From contig NZ_JADPKS010000169.1 in the NCBI RefSeq assembly GCF_023074175.1, positions 48,359 through 112,358 of the forward strand: a stretch of DNA of 64,000 bases, in the 5' to 3' direction. This document shows, piece by piece, positions 54,244-62,290 of this stretch. Made by a program: the position numbers and the translations under genes. Source of the stretch: Bradyrhizobium sp. 139. Lineage in GTDB: Bacteria > Pseudomonadota > Alphaproteobacteria > Rhizobiales > Xanthobacteraceae. The stretch's first letter is position 1. Each line of letters begins with the position of its first letter. The notes under the pieces were generated by a model, which did not search any database, was not told the origin of the DNA, and saw nothing but the letters and a program-made list of their open reading frames with translations.

Positions 54244-57243
54244 TCACTCCTCGCCCGCGAGCAGGGCAGCATTGCCGCCAGCTGCCGCGGTGTTGATCGT
54301 CACCGTCTGCTCGGTTGCAAAGCGCGCAAGATAATGCGGGCCGCCGGCCTTCGGGCCGGTTCCGGACAGGCCGTTGCCGCCGAACGGCTGCACGCCGACC
54401 ACGGCGCCGATCATGTTGCGGTTGACATAGATGTTGCCGACCTGCATGCGGTCGATGATCGCCTCAACGGTGTCGTCGATGCGGGAATGGACGCCGAGCG
54501 TGAGGCCATAGCCGCTGCGCTCGATCGCTTGCAGCACGCCGTCGAGGTTTTCCGCGCGATAGCGCACGACATGCAGGATCGGGCCGAATACCTCCTCGGT
54601 GAGCTGGCTGGCTTCCTTGAGTTCGAAAATGTGCGGGGCGACGAAGCAGCCGTCGGGCGCGGTGCCGGCAAAGTGCAATCGCGCTTGCGACTTCGTCCGC
54701 GCAATATGCGCATCGAGGCGCTGCTTGGCCTCGAGGTCGATCACCGGACCGACATGGGTTGCGACATCGCTTGCATTGCCGATCCTGAGCTCGCGCGCCG
54801 CGCCCGCGATCATCTCGATCATGCGGTCGGCGACGTCCTCCTGGACGAACAGCAGCCGCAGCGCCGAGCAGCGCTGGCCGGCAGAACGGAAGGCCGATGT
54901 CACGACGTCGTCGGCGACCTGCTCGGGCAGCGCTGTCGCATCCGCAATCATGGCATTGATGCCGCCGGTCTCTGCGATCAGCGGCACGATCGGTCCGTCC
55001 TTGGCCGCAAGCGTGCGGTTGATCGCGCGGGCGACCTCCGTCGAGCCGGTGAAGACGACGCCGGCGATGTCGGCATGCGCAGTCAGCACCGCGCCGATGC
55101 GGCCGTCGCCAGTGACGAGATGCAGCGCGCTTGTGGGGATGCCGGCCTCGTGCAGGAGCCGCACGGCGTCAAGCGCGATGCGGGGGGTCTGCTCGGCGGG
55201 TTTCGCCACCACGCTATTGCCGGCCATCAACGCCGCCGTGACCTGGCCCAGGAAGATCGCCAGCGGAAAATTCCAGGGCGAGATCGCCACGAAGACGCCG
55301 CGGCCGCGCATGGCGAGCGCATTGCTTTCTCCGGTCGGGCCCGGCATCGCCGCCTCGCTGCCGAACAGCTTTCGGCCCTGCGCGGCATAATAGCGGCAGA
55401 AATCCGCGGCCTCGCGCAGTTCCGACAGCGCATCATCGAGCGTCTTGCCGCCCTCGACTTGCAGCAACGCGATGAAATGGGCGCTGCGGCTCTCCAGGAG
55501 ATGCGCCGCCTGCTCCAGTGCCGCCGCGCGCGTGGCCGCCGGCGTTCGGCTCCACGCGGTAAAACCCGCGCGCGCGGCGGCCACCGCGGCACTCGCCCGA
55601 TCCGGTGTTGCGTCGGCGACTGGATTGAAGTCGAGCGTCTCGGCCTTGACGTCCGCCAGCAGCAGATCGAGCGCGGCGCGCTCGCCAAATTCGATGCCGC
55701 GCGAATTCCGCCGCTCCGGTGCGAACAGGTCGCCCGGCAGGGGAATCTTCGCATGATGCGCCTGATCCGGCCGCACGATCAGGTCTGGCGGGCGCTTCAG
55801 CAGCGCCGAAACCGGCACCCGGTAATCTGCAGCCTGTGCCACGAAGGATGAATTGGCGCCGTTTTCCAGCAGCCGCCGCACCAGATAGGCGAGCAGGTCG
55901 CGATGACTGCCGACCGGCGCATAGGTGCGGTAGGCGATCTCGGGGTGATCCTTGGCAAGCTGCTCGTAGAGCGCTTCGCCCATGCCGTGGAGGCGTTGGA
56001 ATTCGAATCCGCTGCTGCCGCCCGCAAGCTCCAGCACGGTCGCGACGCTCAGCGCGTTGTGGGTGGCGAATTGCGGGAAGATGCGCGGCCGCAAGGCAAG
56101 AAGCCTCGAGGCGCAGGCGACGTAGTTCAGATCCGTCATCGCCTTGCGCGTGAACACGGGATAGCCGTCGAGCCCGCGCTCCTGGGCGCGCTTGATCTCG
56201 GTGTCCCAATAGGCGCCCTTGACCAGCCGCACCATCAGCTTGCGGTCATGCGCGCGCGAGAGTTCATCGACATAGTCGATTACCGCGCTGGCGCGCTTCT
56301 GATAGGCCTGGACCGCAAGCCCAAATCCGTCCCAGCCCTCGAGCGAGGGATCGGCGAGCGTTGCCGCGATCACGTCGAGCGACAGCTCGAGCCGATCGGC
56401 CTCCTCGGCATCGACCGTGAAGTTGAGCTCGTAGGACTTGGCGCGCCTGGCGAGATCGAGCAGGAGCGGCACCAGCTCGGCCATCACACGCGCGCGACTG
56501 ATCGCTTCGAAGCGCGGATGCAAGGCCGAGAGTTTGACCGAGATGCCGGGACGGTCGGGCAGGGCATGGCTGCCGGCCGCCTTGCCGATTGTTTCGATCG
56601 CGCTCGCATACGCGTCGAAATAGCGCTTCGCGTCCGCAGCCGTGCGCGCGCCTTCGCCGAGCATGTCGAAGGAATAGCGCGGCTTCTGGCCGGAGCGCGG
56701 CCGGCCCCGCTCCAGCGCCTGCTCGATGGTCTCACCCAGCACGAAATGATTGCCCATCAGCCGCATCGCCTGGCGCGTGGCGGTGCGCACCGCCGGCGCG
56801 CCGAGCCGCTTCACCAGCCGGCCGATGGTGCCGTCCGGCGTCTCGCCGGGCTGGATCACCCGCGCCGAGAGGCCGAGCGCCCAGGCCGAGGCGTTGACCA
56901 GGAAGGCGGTCGACTTGGTCTCGTGGTGGATGAAATCGCCCTCGCCGAGCTTGTCCTCGATGAACTGGTCCGCCGTGCGCGCGTCCGGCACGCGCAGCAG
57001 CGCCTCCGCCAGCACCATCAGCGCCAGCCCTTCCTTGGTCGAGAGTGCGAACTCCCGCAGCATGTCCTCGACCCCGCCAAGCCCATCGTCCCGCTTGCGG
57101 ATCGCCTCGACCAGCCGCGTCGCGGTGCGGTCGATCCGTGCCTCCTGCGGCGGGGACAGATGCGAGGCCGGCAAGAGGCGCGCGGCAATGTCGGCATCAT
57201 CGGGCGCGTAGGGGGCGGAGAAGGGAGGCGGGATGTTCGGCAT
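54244..57243 (-). CDS. putA: Bifunctional proline dehydrogenase / L-glutamate-gamma-semialdehyde dehydrogenase
   Basis: The 999-residue protein oxidises proline to glutamate in two steps. The N-terminal half is the FAD-dependent proline dehydrogenase barrel (about 60-460; DAEEADRLELSLDVI, VRLVKGAYWDTEIK). The C-terminal half is the NAD-dependent aldehyde dehydrogenase (about 520-970) with FTGSTEVARAINR and the catalytic C792 in GQRCSALR. This is the short, non-DNA-binding PutA type, and length and Cys position agree with the crystallised Bradyrhizobium PutA as I recall it. Substrate channelling between the two sites is known for this type. It is divergent from an Lrp-type regulator, the usual putR. 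Confidence 0.97.
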   Translation of the reverse strand: MPNIPPPFSAPYAPDDADIAARLLPASHLSPPQEARIDRTATRLVEAIRKRDDGLGGVEDMLREFALSTKEGLALMVLAEALLRVPDARTADQFIEDKLGEGDFIHHETKSTAFLVNASAWALGLSARVIQPGETPDGTIGRLVKRLGAPAVRTATRQAMRLMGNHFVLGETIEQALERGRPRSGQKPRYSFDMLGEGARTAADAKRYFDAYASAIETIGKAAGSHALPDRPGISVKLSALHPRFEAISRARVMAELVPLLLDLARRAKSYELNFTVDAEEADRLELSLDVIAATLADPSLEGWDGFGLAVQAYQKRASAVIDYVDELSRAHDRKLMVRLVKGAYWDTEIKRAQERGLDGYPVFTRKAMTDLNYVACASRLLALRPRIFPQFATHNALSVATVLELAGGSSGFEFQRLHGMGEALYEQLAKDHPEIAYRTYAPVGSHRDLLAYLVRRLLENGANSSFVAQAADYRVPVSALLKRPPDLIVRPDQAHHAKIPLPGDLFAPERRNSRGIEFGERAALDLLLADVKAETLDFNPVADATPDRASAAVAAARAGFTAWSRTPAATRAAALEQAAHLLESRSAHFIALLQVEGGKTLDDALSELREAADFCRYYAAQGRKLFGSEAAMPGPTGESNALAMRGRGVFVAISPWNFPLAIFLGQVTAALMAGNSVVAKPAEQTPRIALDAVRLLHEAGIPTSALHLVTGDGRIGAVLTAHADIAGVVFTGSTEVARAINRTLAAKDGPIVPLIAETGGINAMIADATALPEQVADDVVTSAFRSAGQRCSALRLLFVQEDVADRMIEMIAGAARELRIGNASDVATHVGPVIDLEAKQRLDAHIARTKSQARLHFAGTAPDGCFVAPHIFELKEASQLTEEVFGPILHVVRYRAENLDGVLQAIERSGYGLTLGVHSRIDDTVEAIIDRMQVGNIYVNRNMIGAVVGVQPFGGNGLSGTGPKAGGPHYLARFATEQTVTINTAAAGGNAALLAGEE

Positions 57244-57308
57244 GGCATGTCCTGTCGTTGAGATCCAGGATAAGATCCACGTTACCGTAGTTCGATAGAC
57301 AATTTAGC

Positions 57309-57327
57309 CATTTTGCCTTAGAAAATG
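57309..57327. promoter_or_regulatory. AT-rich dyad, candidate PutR operator
   Basis: CATTTT-GCCTTAG-AAAATG forms 6-bp inverted arms in the gap between putA and the Lrp-type gene. Lrp/AsnC regulators bind AT-rich, weakly symmetric sites of this size. It lies 31 bp before the putR ATG and 65 bp before the putA start. Confidence 0.45.
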
Positions 57328-57357
57328 AAGACCATATCCACCTCGGCCGTATAATAT

Positions 57358-57819
57358 ATGGAACTCGATCGAATTGACCGTAAAATCCTCTCGATTTTGC
57401 AGCAGGACGGGCGAATCGCCAATGTCGAACTCGCCGAGCGCATCGGGCTGTCGCCGACGTCGGTCGGTGAGCGGCTGAAGCGCTTGCAGCGTGAGGGCTT
57501 CGTCGAGGGCTATGGGGCACGGCTCAATCCGCATCGGCTCGGCCTTGGGCTTCTGGTGTTCGTCGAGGTGCTGCTCGACAAGACCACGCCCGACAATTTC
57601 GAACGCTTCGCGCGCGCGGTGAAACTCGCGCCCGAGGTGCTGGAGTGTCACATGGTTGCAGGCGGCTTCGACTATCTTGTGAAGGCGCGGCTCGCGGACA
57701 TGACCGCGTATCGGCGCTTCCTCGGTGAGACCCTGCTGTCGATGCCGGGGGTGCGCGAGACGCGCACCTATGCGGTGATGGAGGAGATCAAGCGCGACGC
57801 CCCGTTGCCGGTGGACTAA
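57358..57819 (+). CDS. putR: Lrp/AsnC-family regulator, probable proline-responsive PutR
   Basis: The 153-residue protein begins ELDRIDRKILSILQQDGRIANVELAERIGLSPTSVGERLKRLQREG, an AsnC-type helix-turn-helix, and ends in a RAM ligand domain (HMVAGGFDYLVKARLADMTAYRRF). Divergence from putA is the standard arrangement for PutR, which activates putA when proline is present. No Shine-Dalgarno is evident before the ATG; instead TATAAT sits two bases upstream, which is too close for a normal -10 box of this gene. The start is nevertheless fixed by homology. Confidence 0.85.
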   Translation: MELDRIDRKILSILQQDGRIANVELAERIGLSPTSVGERLKRLQREGFVEGYGARLNPHRLGLGLLVFVEVLLDKTTPDNFERFARAVKLAPEVLECHMVAGGFDYLVKARLADMTAYRRFLGETLLSMPGVRETRTYAVMEEIKRDAPLPVD

Positions 57820-57951
57820 CGAAGTGCCGCCGCGATTGTCATTGCTGTGGCGTTGAACAAGCGGTCTTCGCAGAAAAAATAGCTCTCCTCGTGCAACCAC
57901 AACGCCTGTCGTCGAATGCACTGACCGTCTTCTAAAATTGTCTTGGCCCGT

Positions 57952-57969
57952 TCCCGGACAAATCCGGGA
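57952..57969 (-). terminator. Possible terminator hairpin after cspA
   Basis: TCCCGGA and its inverse TCCGGGA enclose a four-base loop 22 bp beyond the cspA stop, in the region convergent with putR. A T tract is not immediately adjacent, so termination is only possible. Confidence 0.35.
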
Positions 57970-57990
57970 GGCAGAAAAAGGCTGGCGGGC

Positions 57991-58191
57991 TTATACTTTG
58001 AGGTTCTCCGCGGAGCTCTTGCCCCGGTTTGCGATCTCTTCGTATTCCACCGTCTGTCCTTCGTTGAGCGAGGACAGGCCGGCTTTTTGCACTGCCGAGA
58101 TATGCACGAACACATCCTTGCCGCCCGACGCAGGCTGGATAAATCCATAACCCTTCGTCGGGTTGAACCACTTGACCGTACCTTTAGCCAT
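57991..58191 (-). CDS. cspA: Cold-shock-domain protein
   Basis: The 66-residue protein starts MAKGTVKWFNPTKGYGFIQ and has both RNA-binding motifs (GYGFIQ and DVFVHIS). It is a single cold-shock domain, an RNA chaperone that melts secondary structure. An upstream TTG at 58245 keeps the frame open but adds no conserved residues; an AGAAG site precedes the ATG. Rhizobia have several paralogues, so this copy need not be cold-induced. Confidence 0.95.
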   Translation of the reverse strand: MAKGTVKWFNPTKGYGFIQPASGGKDVFVHISAVQKAGLSSLNEGQTVEYEEIANRGKSSAENLKV

Positions 58192-58399
58192 CACGTCTTC
58201 TCCGCGGGTCTTCCTCCGAGATCTCGAACCGCCAGTCCCCGCCAACCGGCCGGTTCGGTCCTAACACGATACGCGGAATGTGGCCGGCTTGGTAGCTCAA
58301 ACCACATCGGCATTTTGCCGAATTCCGCTCAACTTCGCGGCGTTTTTGCCGAGTTTGCCCGTTTCGCGGTCAATTGATCCGCACGCCGCGAGCCATCGG

Positions 58400-58708
58400 T
58401 CAATAAGTCGCGGCCAGATAGTCGACGATCTTGCCGACATCGGCATCGTCGATCGGGGCGCCATAGACCTTGATCATCTTGGTCACCTCGGCCTGCCAAA
58501 AACCTTTCTTGTCCTTCATCGGCGGCTGCGTGTTGATGTAGTCGGCCGAGTGGCAGGCGCTGCAATTGCCTTGCACCACCTCGAGATTGGGACCGGGCTT
58601 GAAGGCGGCGATCTCGTCCGGAAGCTGGTAATTGACGGGCGCTGCGGTCACGGCGCTGATGCCGGCGGCGAAGGCGAGCGAGATGGCGAGGAGAACGGTG
58701 CGCTGCAT
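58400..58708 (-). CDS. sorB: Monoheme cytochrome c subunit of sulfite dehydrogenase
   Basis: The ATG at 58708 starts a 102-residue protein with a signal peptide (about 1-22, ending AVTAA) and one c-type heme motif, CSACH (C49, C52, H53). A distal methionine is available in TKMIKVYG. Size and position downstream of a Tat-exported molybdopterin oxidoreductase match SorB, which passes electrons from sulfite to cytochrome c in the periplasm. The gene lies 13 bp after sorA on the same strand. Confidence 0.85.
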   Translation of the reverse strand: MQRTVLLAISLAFAAGISAVTAAPVNYQLPDEIAAFKPGPNLEVVQGNCSACHSADYINTQPPMKDKKGFWQAEVTKMIKVYGAPIDDADVGKIVDYLAATY

Positions 58709-58721
58709 GATCAATTCTCCC

Positions 58722-59921
58722 TCAGGCCACGCTGACGCGGACGGTTTCGACGACGTTGCGTAGATAACCCGCCGGATTCCAGCGCGGCGCATCCGGCTGG
58801 GTCTCGCCGCCATTGCCGGTGGCGCGCACCTTGAACTCGTAGGCGCCCGCCGCGAGCTTCACCGGCAGTGTCCATTCACGGAATGAGTATTTGCCAAGAT
58901 CCTTGCCGAGCTTGGCGCTCGTCCAGGTCTTGCCGCCGTCGGTGGAGACCTGGACGTCCTTGATGCCCTTGCCGCCGTCGAAGGCGATACCGCGCAGCGT
59001 CGTGCCGCCTGCTTTCAGCTTGGCCCCGTCACTGAGACTGGTGATGAAAGAGCGGATGGTGAAGCGGTTGATCGGGATCGTCGCCTTCGGTGCGGTGCCC
59101 GGCTCGACCGCATTGTTCGGCGTGTCTGGAATGCGATAGGCCGACTTCATCCAGAAGCCGTCATAGATGGTGTCGACGACGGTGATCTCGTTGAGGTGCT
59201 TGACCCAGTAGGTGCCGTAATAGCCGGGCACGATCAGGCGCAGCGGAAAGCCGTTGAGGAACGGCAGGTCCTCGCCATTCATGCCATAGGCCAGCATCAC
59301 CTCGCCATCGGTGGCGTGATCGATATCGAGGGCCTTGACGAAATCGGGTGTCTTGTCGCTGGCCGGGCCGTCCATGCCGTTGAAAGCGACCTGCCTGGCG
59401 CCGCTCTGCACGCCTGCCATCTCCAGCACAGCCTTGAGCGGCACGCCGCGCCAGCGCGCATTGCCCATCGCGCCGTTGGCGAGCTGGCCGCCGGCGACGC
59501 GCGGCTCGAAGAAGCCGCGGCTGTTGCCGGAGCACTGGTTGACGGCGACGATCTCGCTCGCCTTCATCTTCCTGATGTCCTTGAGCGACAACTTGAGCGG
59601 CTTGTCGACTTTGCCCTTGACCTCAAGCGTGAACTTGTCGGGGTCGAGATTGTAGGGCAGGTCCGAGAGGTGGTAGCGCACGAAGAACGCGCTGTTCGGC
59701 GTGATCGGACCGTCGTTGAATACTGCGAACGGCGTCTCGAGCTGCGGCGGCCGGCTGGTCAGTCCGATCATGGGCCGCTTCTGCGGAAACTTTACCAGCG
59801 GCCGCTCGCCATTGGCGAAAGGCAGGGTGACGGTATCGAGAGCCAGCGCCTTGGGTGAATTCAGTGTGGCCGCAATAGCGGCGAAGCCCGCTCCTTTGAG
59901 CAGGTCGCGTCGATCGAGCAT
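58722..59921 (-). CDS. sorA: Molybdopterin sulfite dehydrogenase catalytic subunit
   Basis: The ATG at 59921 follows GGAGGAG. The 399-residue protein has a Tat signal (RRDLLKGAGFAAIAATL) and the sulfite-oxidase fold with the molybdenum-ligating C130 in AVNQCSGNSRGFF, then GYYGTYWVKHLNEI and a C-terminal dimerisation domain (GGKTWTSAKLG). It oxidises sulfite to sulfate in the periplasm and hands electrons to SorB. The sulfite may come from organosulfonate or thiosulfate metabolism. The sorAB order and 13-bp gap indicate one operon. Confidence 0.9.
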   Translation of the reverse strand: MLDRRDLLKGAGFAAIAATLNSPKALALDTVTLPFANGERPLVKFPQKRPMIGLTSRPPQLETPFAVFNDGPITPNSAFFVRYHLSDLPYNLDPDKFTLEVKGKVDKPLKLSLKDIRKMKASEIVAVNQCSGNSRGFFEPRVAGGQLANGAMGNARWRGVPLKAVLEMAGVQSGARQVAFNGMDGPASDKTPDFVKALDIDHATDGEVMLAYGMNGEDLPFLNGFPLRLIVPGYYGTYWVKHLNEITVVDTIYDGFWMKSAYRIPDTPNNAVEPGTAPKATIPINRFTIRSFITSLSDGAKLKAGGTTLRGIAFDGGKGIKDVQVSTDGGKTWTSAKLGKDLGKYSFREWTLPVKLAAGAYEFKVRATGNGGETQPDAPRWNPAGYLRNVVETVRVSVA

Positions 59922-60107
59922 GTGGTCTCCTCCCGGAGTTTTTCGTTGGATGGCGGTCATCATCGCCATGCCGCGCTCATCTGTCGCAACGACGCAGATG
60001 AAGTCAATTCGTGCTTTCGCAGCAGGCCCATGCCGCTGCGTTGCAGCAACCCGGTGTTACGCTGCGATTTAGTTTGGTCGAATCAATTTGGCCGCGAGCT
60101 CGCTGCA

Positions 60108-60232
60108 CCTCTCCCGCTTACGGGAGAGGTCGGCGCGTAGCGCCGGGTGAGGGCTTTCTTCTCTAGGGGAGTGTCTCGTTGCGGAGATACCCTCTCCCCG
60201 ACCCTCTCCCGCAGGCGGGAGAGGGAGCGCAC
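60108..60232. repeat. CTCTCCCGC-type intergenic repeat, copy D
   Basis: A hairpin CCTCTCCCG-CTTA-CGGGAGAGG (60108-60129) opens the element, GGGTGAGGGCTTTCTTCTC lies inside, and CCCTCTCCCGC-AGG-CGGGAGAGGG (about 60202-60225) closes it. It fills much of the 59922-60245 gap between sorA and the cyclase gene; the remaining 190 bp upstream of sorA hold no visible gene. Confidence 0.78.
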
Positions 60233-60245
60233 CTTCGCACGTGGC

Positions 60246-61979
60246 TTAGGCCGCGACGCGCGCACCGACGTCGACGAGCGCCGACAGCTCCCTGGCGTCC
60301 GCGACGACGCGCACGGCCATCGGCTCGTCGCGGCCGCGGATCGCGACCTCCTGTTGTGGCAGCGCGTCGTCGGCAAGGCCGGCGGTGCGGCAGACTTCCT
60401 CCGAGACCACGGCTTCGCAGGCCAGCGTCTTGGTCATGTCCTGGAGTCGGGCGGCGACGTTGACGGCATCGCCGAGCGCCGTGAACACGATGTGATCGCG
60501 ATAGCCGATGTCGCCGATGATGACTTCGCCGCCGTGAAGGCCGATGCCGAAGCGGATTGGCTGACGCAGATCGTGGCTCAGGAGCTCGTTGAGTTCGTCG
60601 ATATGCGTGGCAATGCCTGCGGTGGCCTTCAGCGCCTGCCGGCAGGCGGTCTGCGGATCGGCGGTGAGGCCGAACAGCGCCAGCATGCCGTCGCCGACGA
60701 ACTGGTTCGGCTGGCCGCCGTTCTCGATCACCGCCTGCGAGACGGCGCCGAGAAAGCGGTTGACGATGAAGACGGTGTCGAACGGCAGCCGCTTCTCGGC
60801 AAGCTGCGTCGAGCCGCGCATGTCCACGAACAGGCTGACGAGATAACGCTCCTGGCCGATCCGCGCCGGCGCGGAAGCATGCGCATTCGCCGACAGCGTG
60901 TGCGGCATGAAGAGCTGGAAGAAGGAGAGGTCGGAGTCCGGCCGCAGCTGGCAGGCGAGCCTGATCGAGGGATCGGCGGTGCCGACGCGCGCGAGCACGA
61001 AGGCTTCGCGCTGCGACGGCTCGGGCAGGGCGGCATGGTCGCCGATGATGCGGATGCGGCAGGTCGAGCAGCGAGCGCGGCCGCCGCAGACGCTGGCATG
61101 CGGCACATTGTGACGCAGACTTGCCTCCAGCACGGAGAGGCCCTTCGGCACGCGCACTGTCTTGCCATTGCCGTAGGACAGCGCGATCATGCCGCCGCGG
61201 CGTTCGCGCAAGGCGCGTACGCCGCGCGCCCCTAGCGCCAGCCCGAGCAGTCCCAAATAGCCGATGGTGAGACCGCCGGTGATGCGGTCGAGCGTCTCGG
61301 CCTCAGCCGTCGTGCCGAGCTGGCGGCGGGTGAGATTGTGCGTGCGCCACTCCCCGTCGTCGGCCTCGGCTATGACGCTGCGTCCGCCCTGGTAGACGCC
61401 GAGCAGCGCCAGCGCCGGGATCAGCACGGCAGCCGCGAGCAGATAGGGCGCGGCGCGCGTGAAGAACGGCTTGAGGCGGACCCAGAAATAGATGCCGATG
61501 CAGCCGTGTATCCAGGCGATGATCAGCAGGATTGTCATGGTCCAGATGCGGTTCGACGCGACGAAGAACAGATAGAGCTCCTGCGGATAGAGCTTCTGGT
61601 GCCCGTACAGCGTCTGTCCGAGCCTTACGCCGATCACATGCGCCATGACGAGTGCAGGAATGCTCAGTCCGAGCACGAGCTGGAGCGGCTCGATCGTCTT
61701 CCAGCGGAACTGCCGGCGCTGGTACAGCGCGTAGACGCCGAGCCCCATATGAACGATGGCGGCGCCATAGAACACGATCGCAACAGGCAGGAACTGCCAG
61801 AACAGCGTGTGGTAGTAGACCCCGATCTCCATGGCATCGACTGAGATGTTGCCGAGCGCGTGGTTGAGGAAATGGCTGACCACGTAGGAGAACAGGATGA
61901 TGCCGCAGACTAGCCGGACCTGCCGCAGGCTGGTCGCGCGGGAAAGTTCGGACAATCGTGAGGGTGCGGTGGCGGCCAT
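60246..61979 (-). CDS. cyaC: Membrane redox-sensing adenylate cyclase (CyaC-like)
   Basis: The 577-residue protein has three modules. Residues about 20-250 form six membrane segments with histidines suitable for b-type heme (FLNHALG, VHMGLG, MAHVIG, AWIHGC). Residues about 265-350 are a plant-type 2Fe-2S ferredoxin domain with C298, C304, C307 and C343 in C-x5-C-x2-C-x35-C spacing. The C-terminal class III cyclase has VDMRGST, FVGDGMLALFG and TALGDAVNVAARL. This is the layout of CyaC described from Sinorhizobium meliloti, where quinone redox state controls cAMP synthesis through a diheme membrane domain. It would link respiratory state to cAMP. Confidence 0.85.
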   Translation of the reverse strand: MAATAPSRLSELSRATSLRQVRLVCGIILFSYVVSHFLNHALGNISVDAMEIGVYYHTLFWQFLPVAIVFYGAAIVHMGLGVYALYQRRQFRWKTIEPLQLVLGLSIPALVMAHVIGVRLGQTLYGHQKLYPQELYLFFVASNRIWTMTILLIIAWIHGCIGIYFWVRLKPFFTRAAPYLLAAAVLIPALALLGVYQGGRSVIAEADDGEWRTHNLTRRQLGTTAEAETLDRITGGLTIGYLGLLGLALGARGVRALRERRGGMIALSYGNGKTVRVPKGLSVLEASLRHNVPHASVCGGRARCSTCRIRIIGDHAALPEPSQREAFVLARVGTADPSIRLACQLRPDSDLSFFQLFMPHTLSANAHASAPARIGQERYLVSLFVDMRGSTQLAEKRLPFDTVFIVNRFLGAVSQAVIENGGQPNQFVGDGMLALFGLTADPQTACRQALKATAGIATHIDELNELLSHDLRQPIRFGIGLHGGEVIIGDIGYRDHIVFTALGDAVNVAARLQDMTKTLACEAVVSEEVCRTAGLADDALPQQEVAIRGRDEPMAVRVVADARELSALVDVGARVAA

Positions 61980-62084
61980 GATTCGCTTGTATCAGTTCAT
62001 CAAGGAGAACAGCCAGCGTGGCGTTTAATTCCGGGGGCGGACAGCTCGCCCGATCACATGCGCGGCCGGCGGGTCAACACTCCG

Positions 62085-62242
62085 CCGTCGTCCCGGACAA
62101 GCGCCGCATAGCGGCGCGCCGATCCGGCACCCATAGCCACAGGGAGTAGTGTGGCGCCGGCTGGTAACCGCGACTCTTCGCCAAACCCCTGCCTGTGGCT
62201 ATGGGTCCCGGCCTCGCGACTACGTCGCGCCCGGGACGACGG
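62085..62242. repeat. CCGTCGTCCCGG...CCGGGACGACGG intergenic repeat
   Basis: CCGTCGTCCCGG at 62085-62096 is the exact inverse of CCGGGACGACGG at 62231-62242. Between them lie GCACCCATAGCCACAGGGAG and CCTGTGGCTATGGGTCCC, a second inverted pair. I recall this as a frequent Bradyrhizobium repeat. The open reading frame of the following gene runs into it, so that gene's start must lie after it. Confidence 0.78.
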
Positions 62243-62290
62243 TGGCCCCTCGCATTGACTCCCCCACCCAGGTTGGCGAAAAGCGCGGCC

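Noticed and set aside
55903..57261. 452-codon plus-strand frame opposite putA
   Set aside because: Antisense of PutA; no signal or domain.
57350..57355. TATAAT as a -10 box for putR
   Set aside because: Only two bases separate it from the start codon, so transcription would begin inside the gene. Kept only as an oddity.
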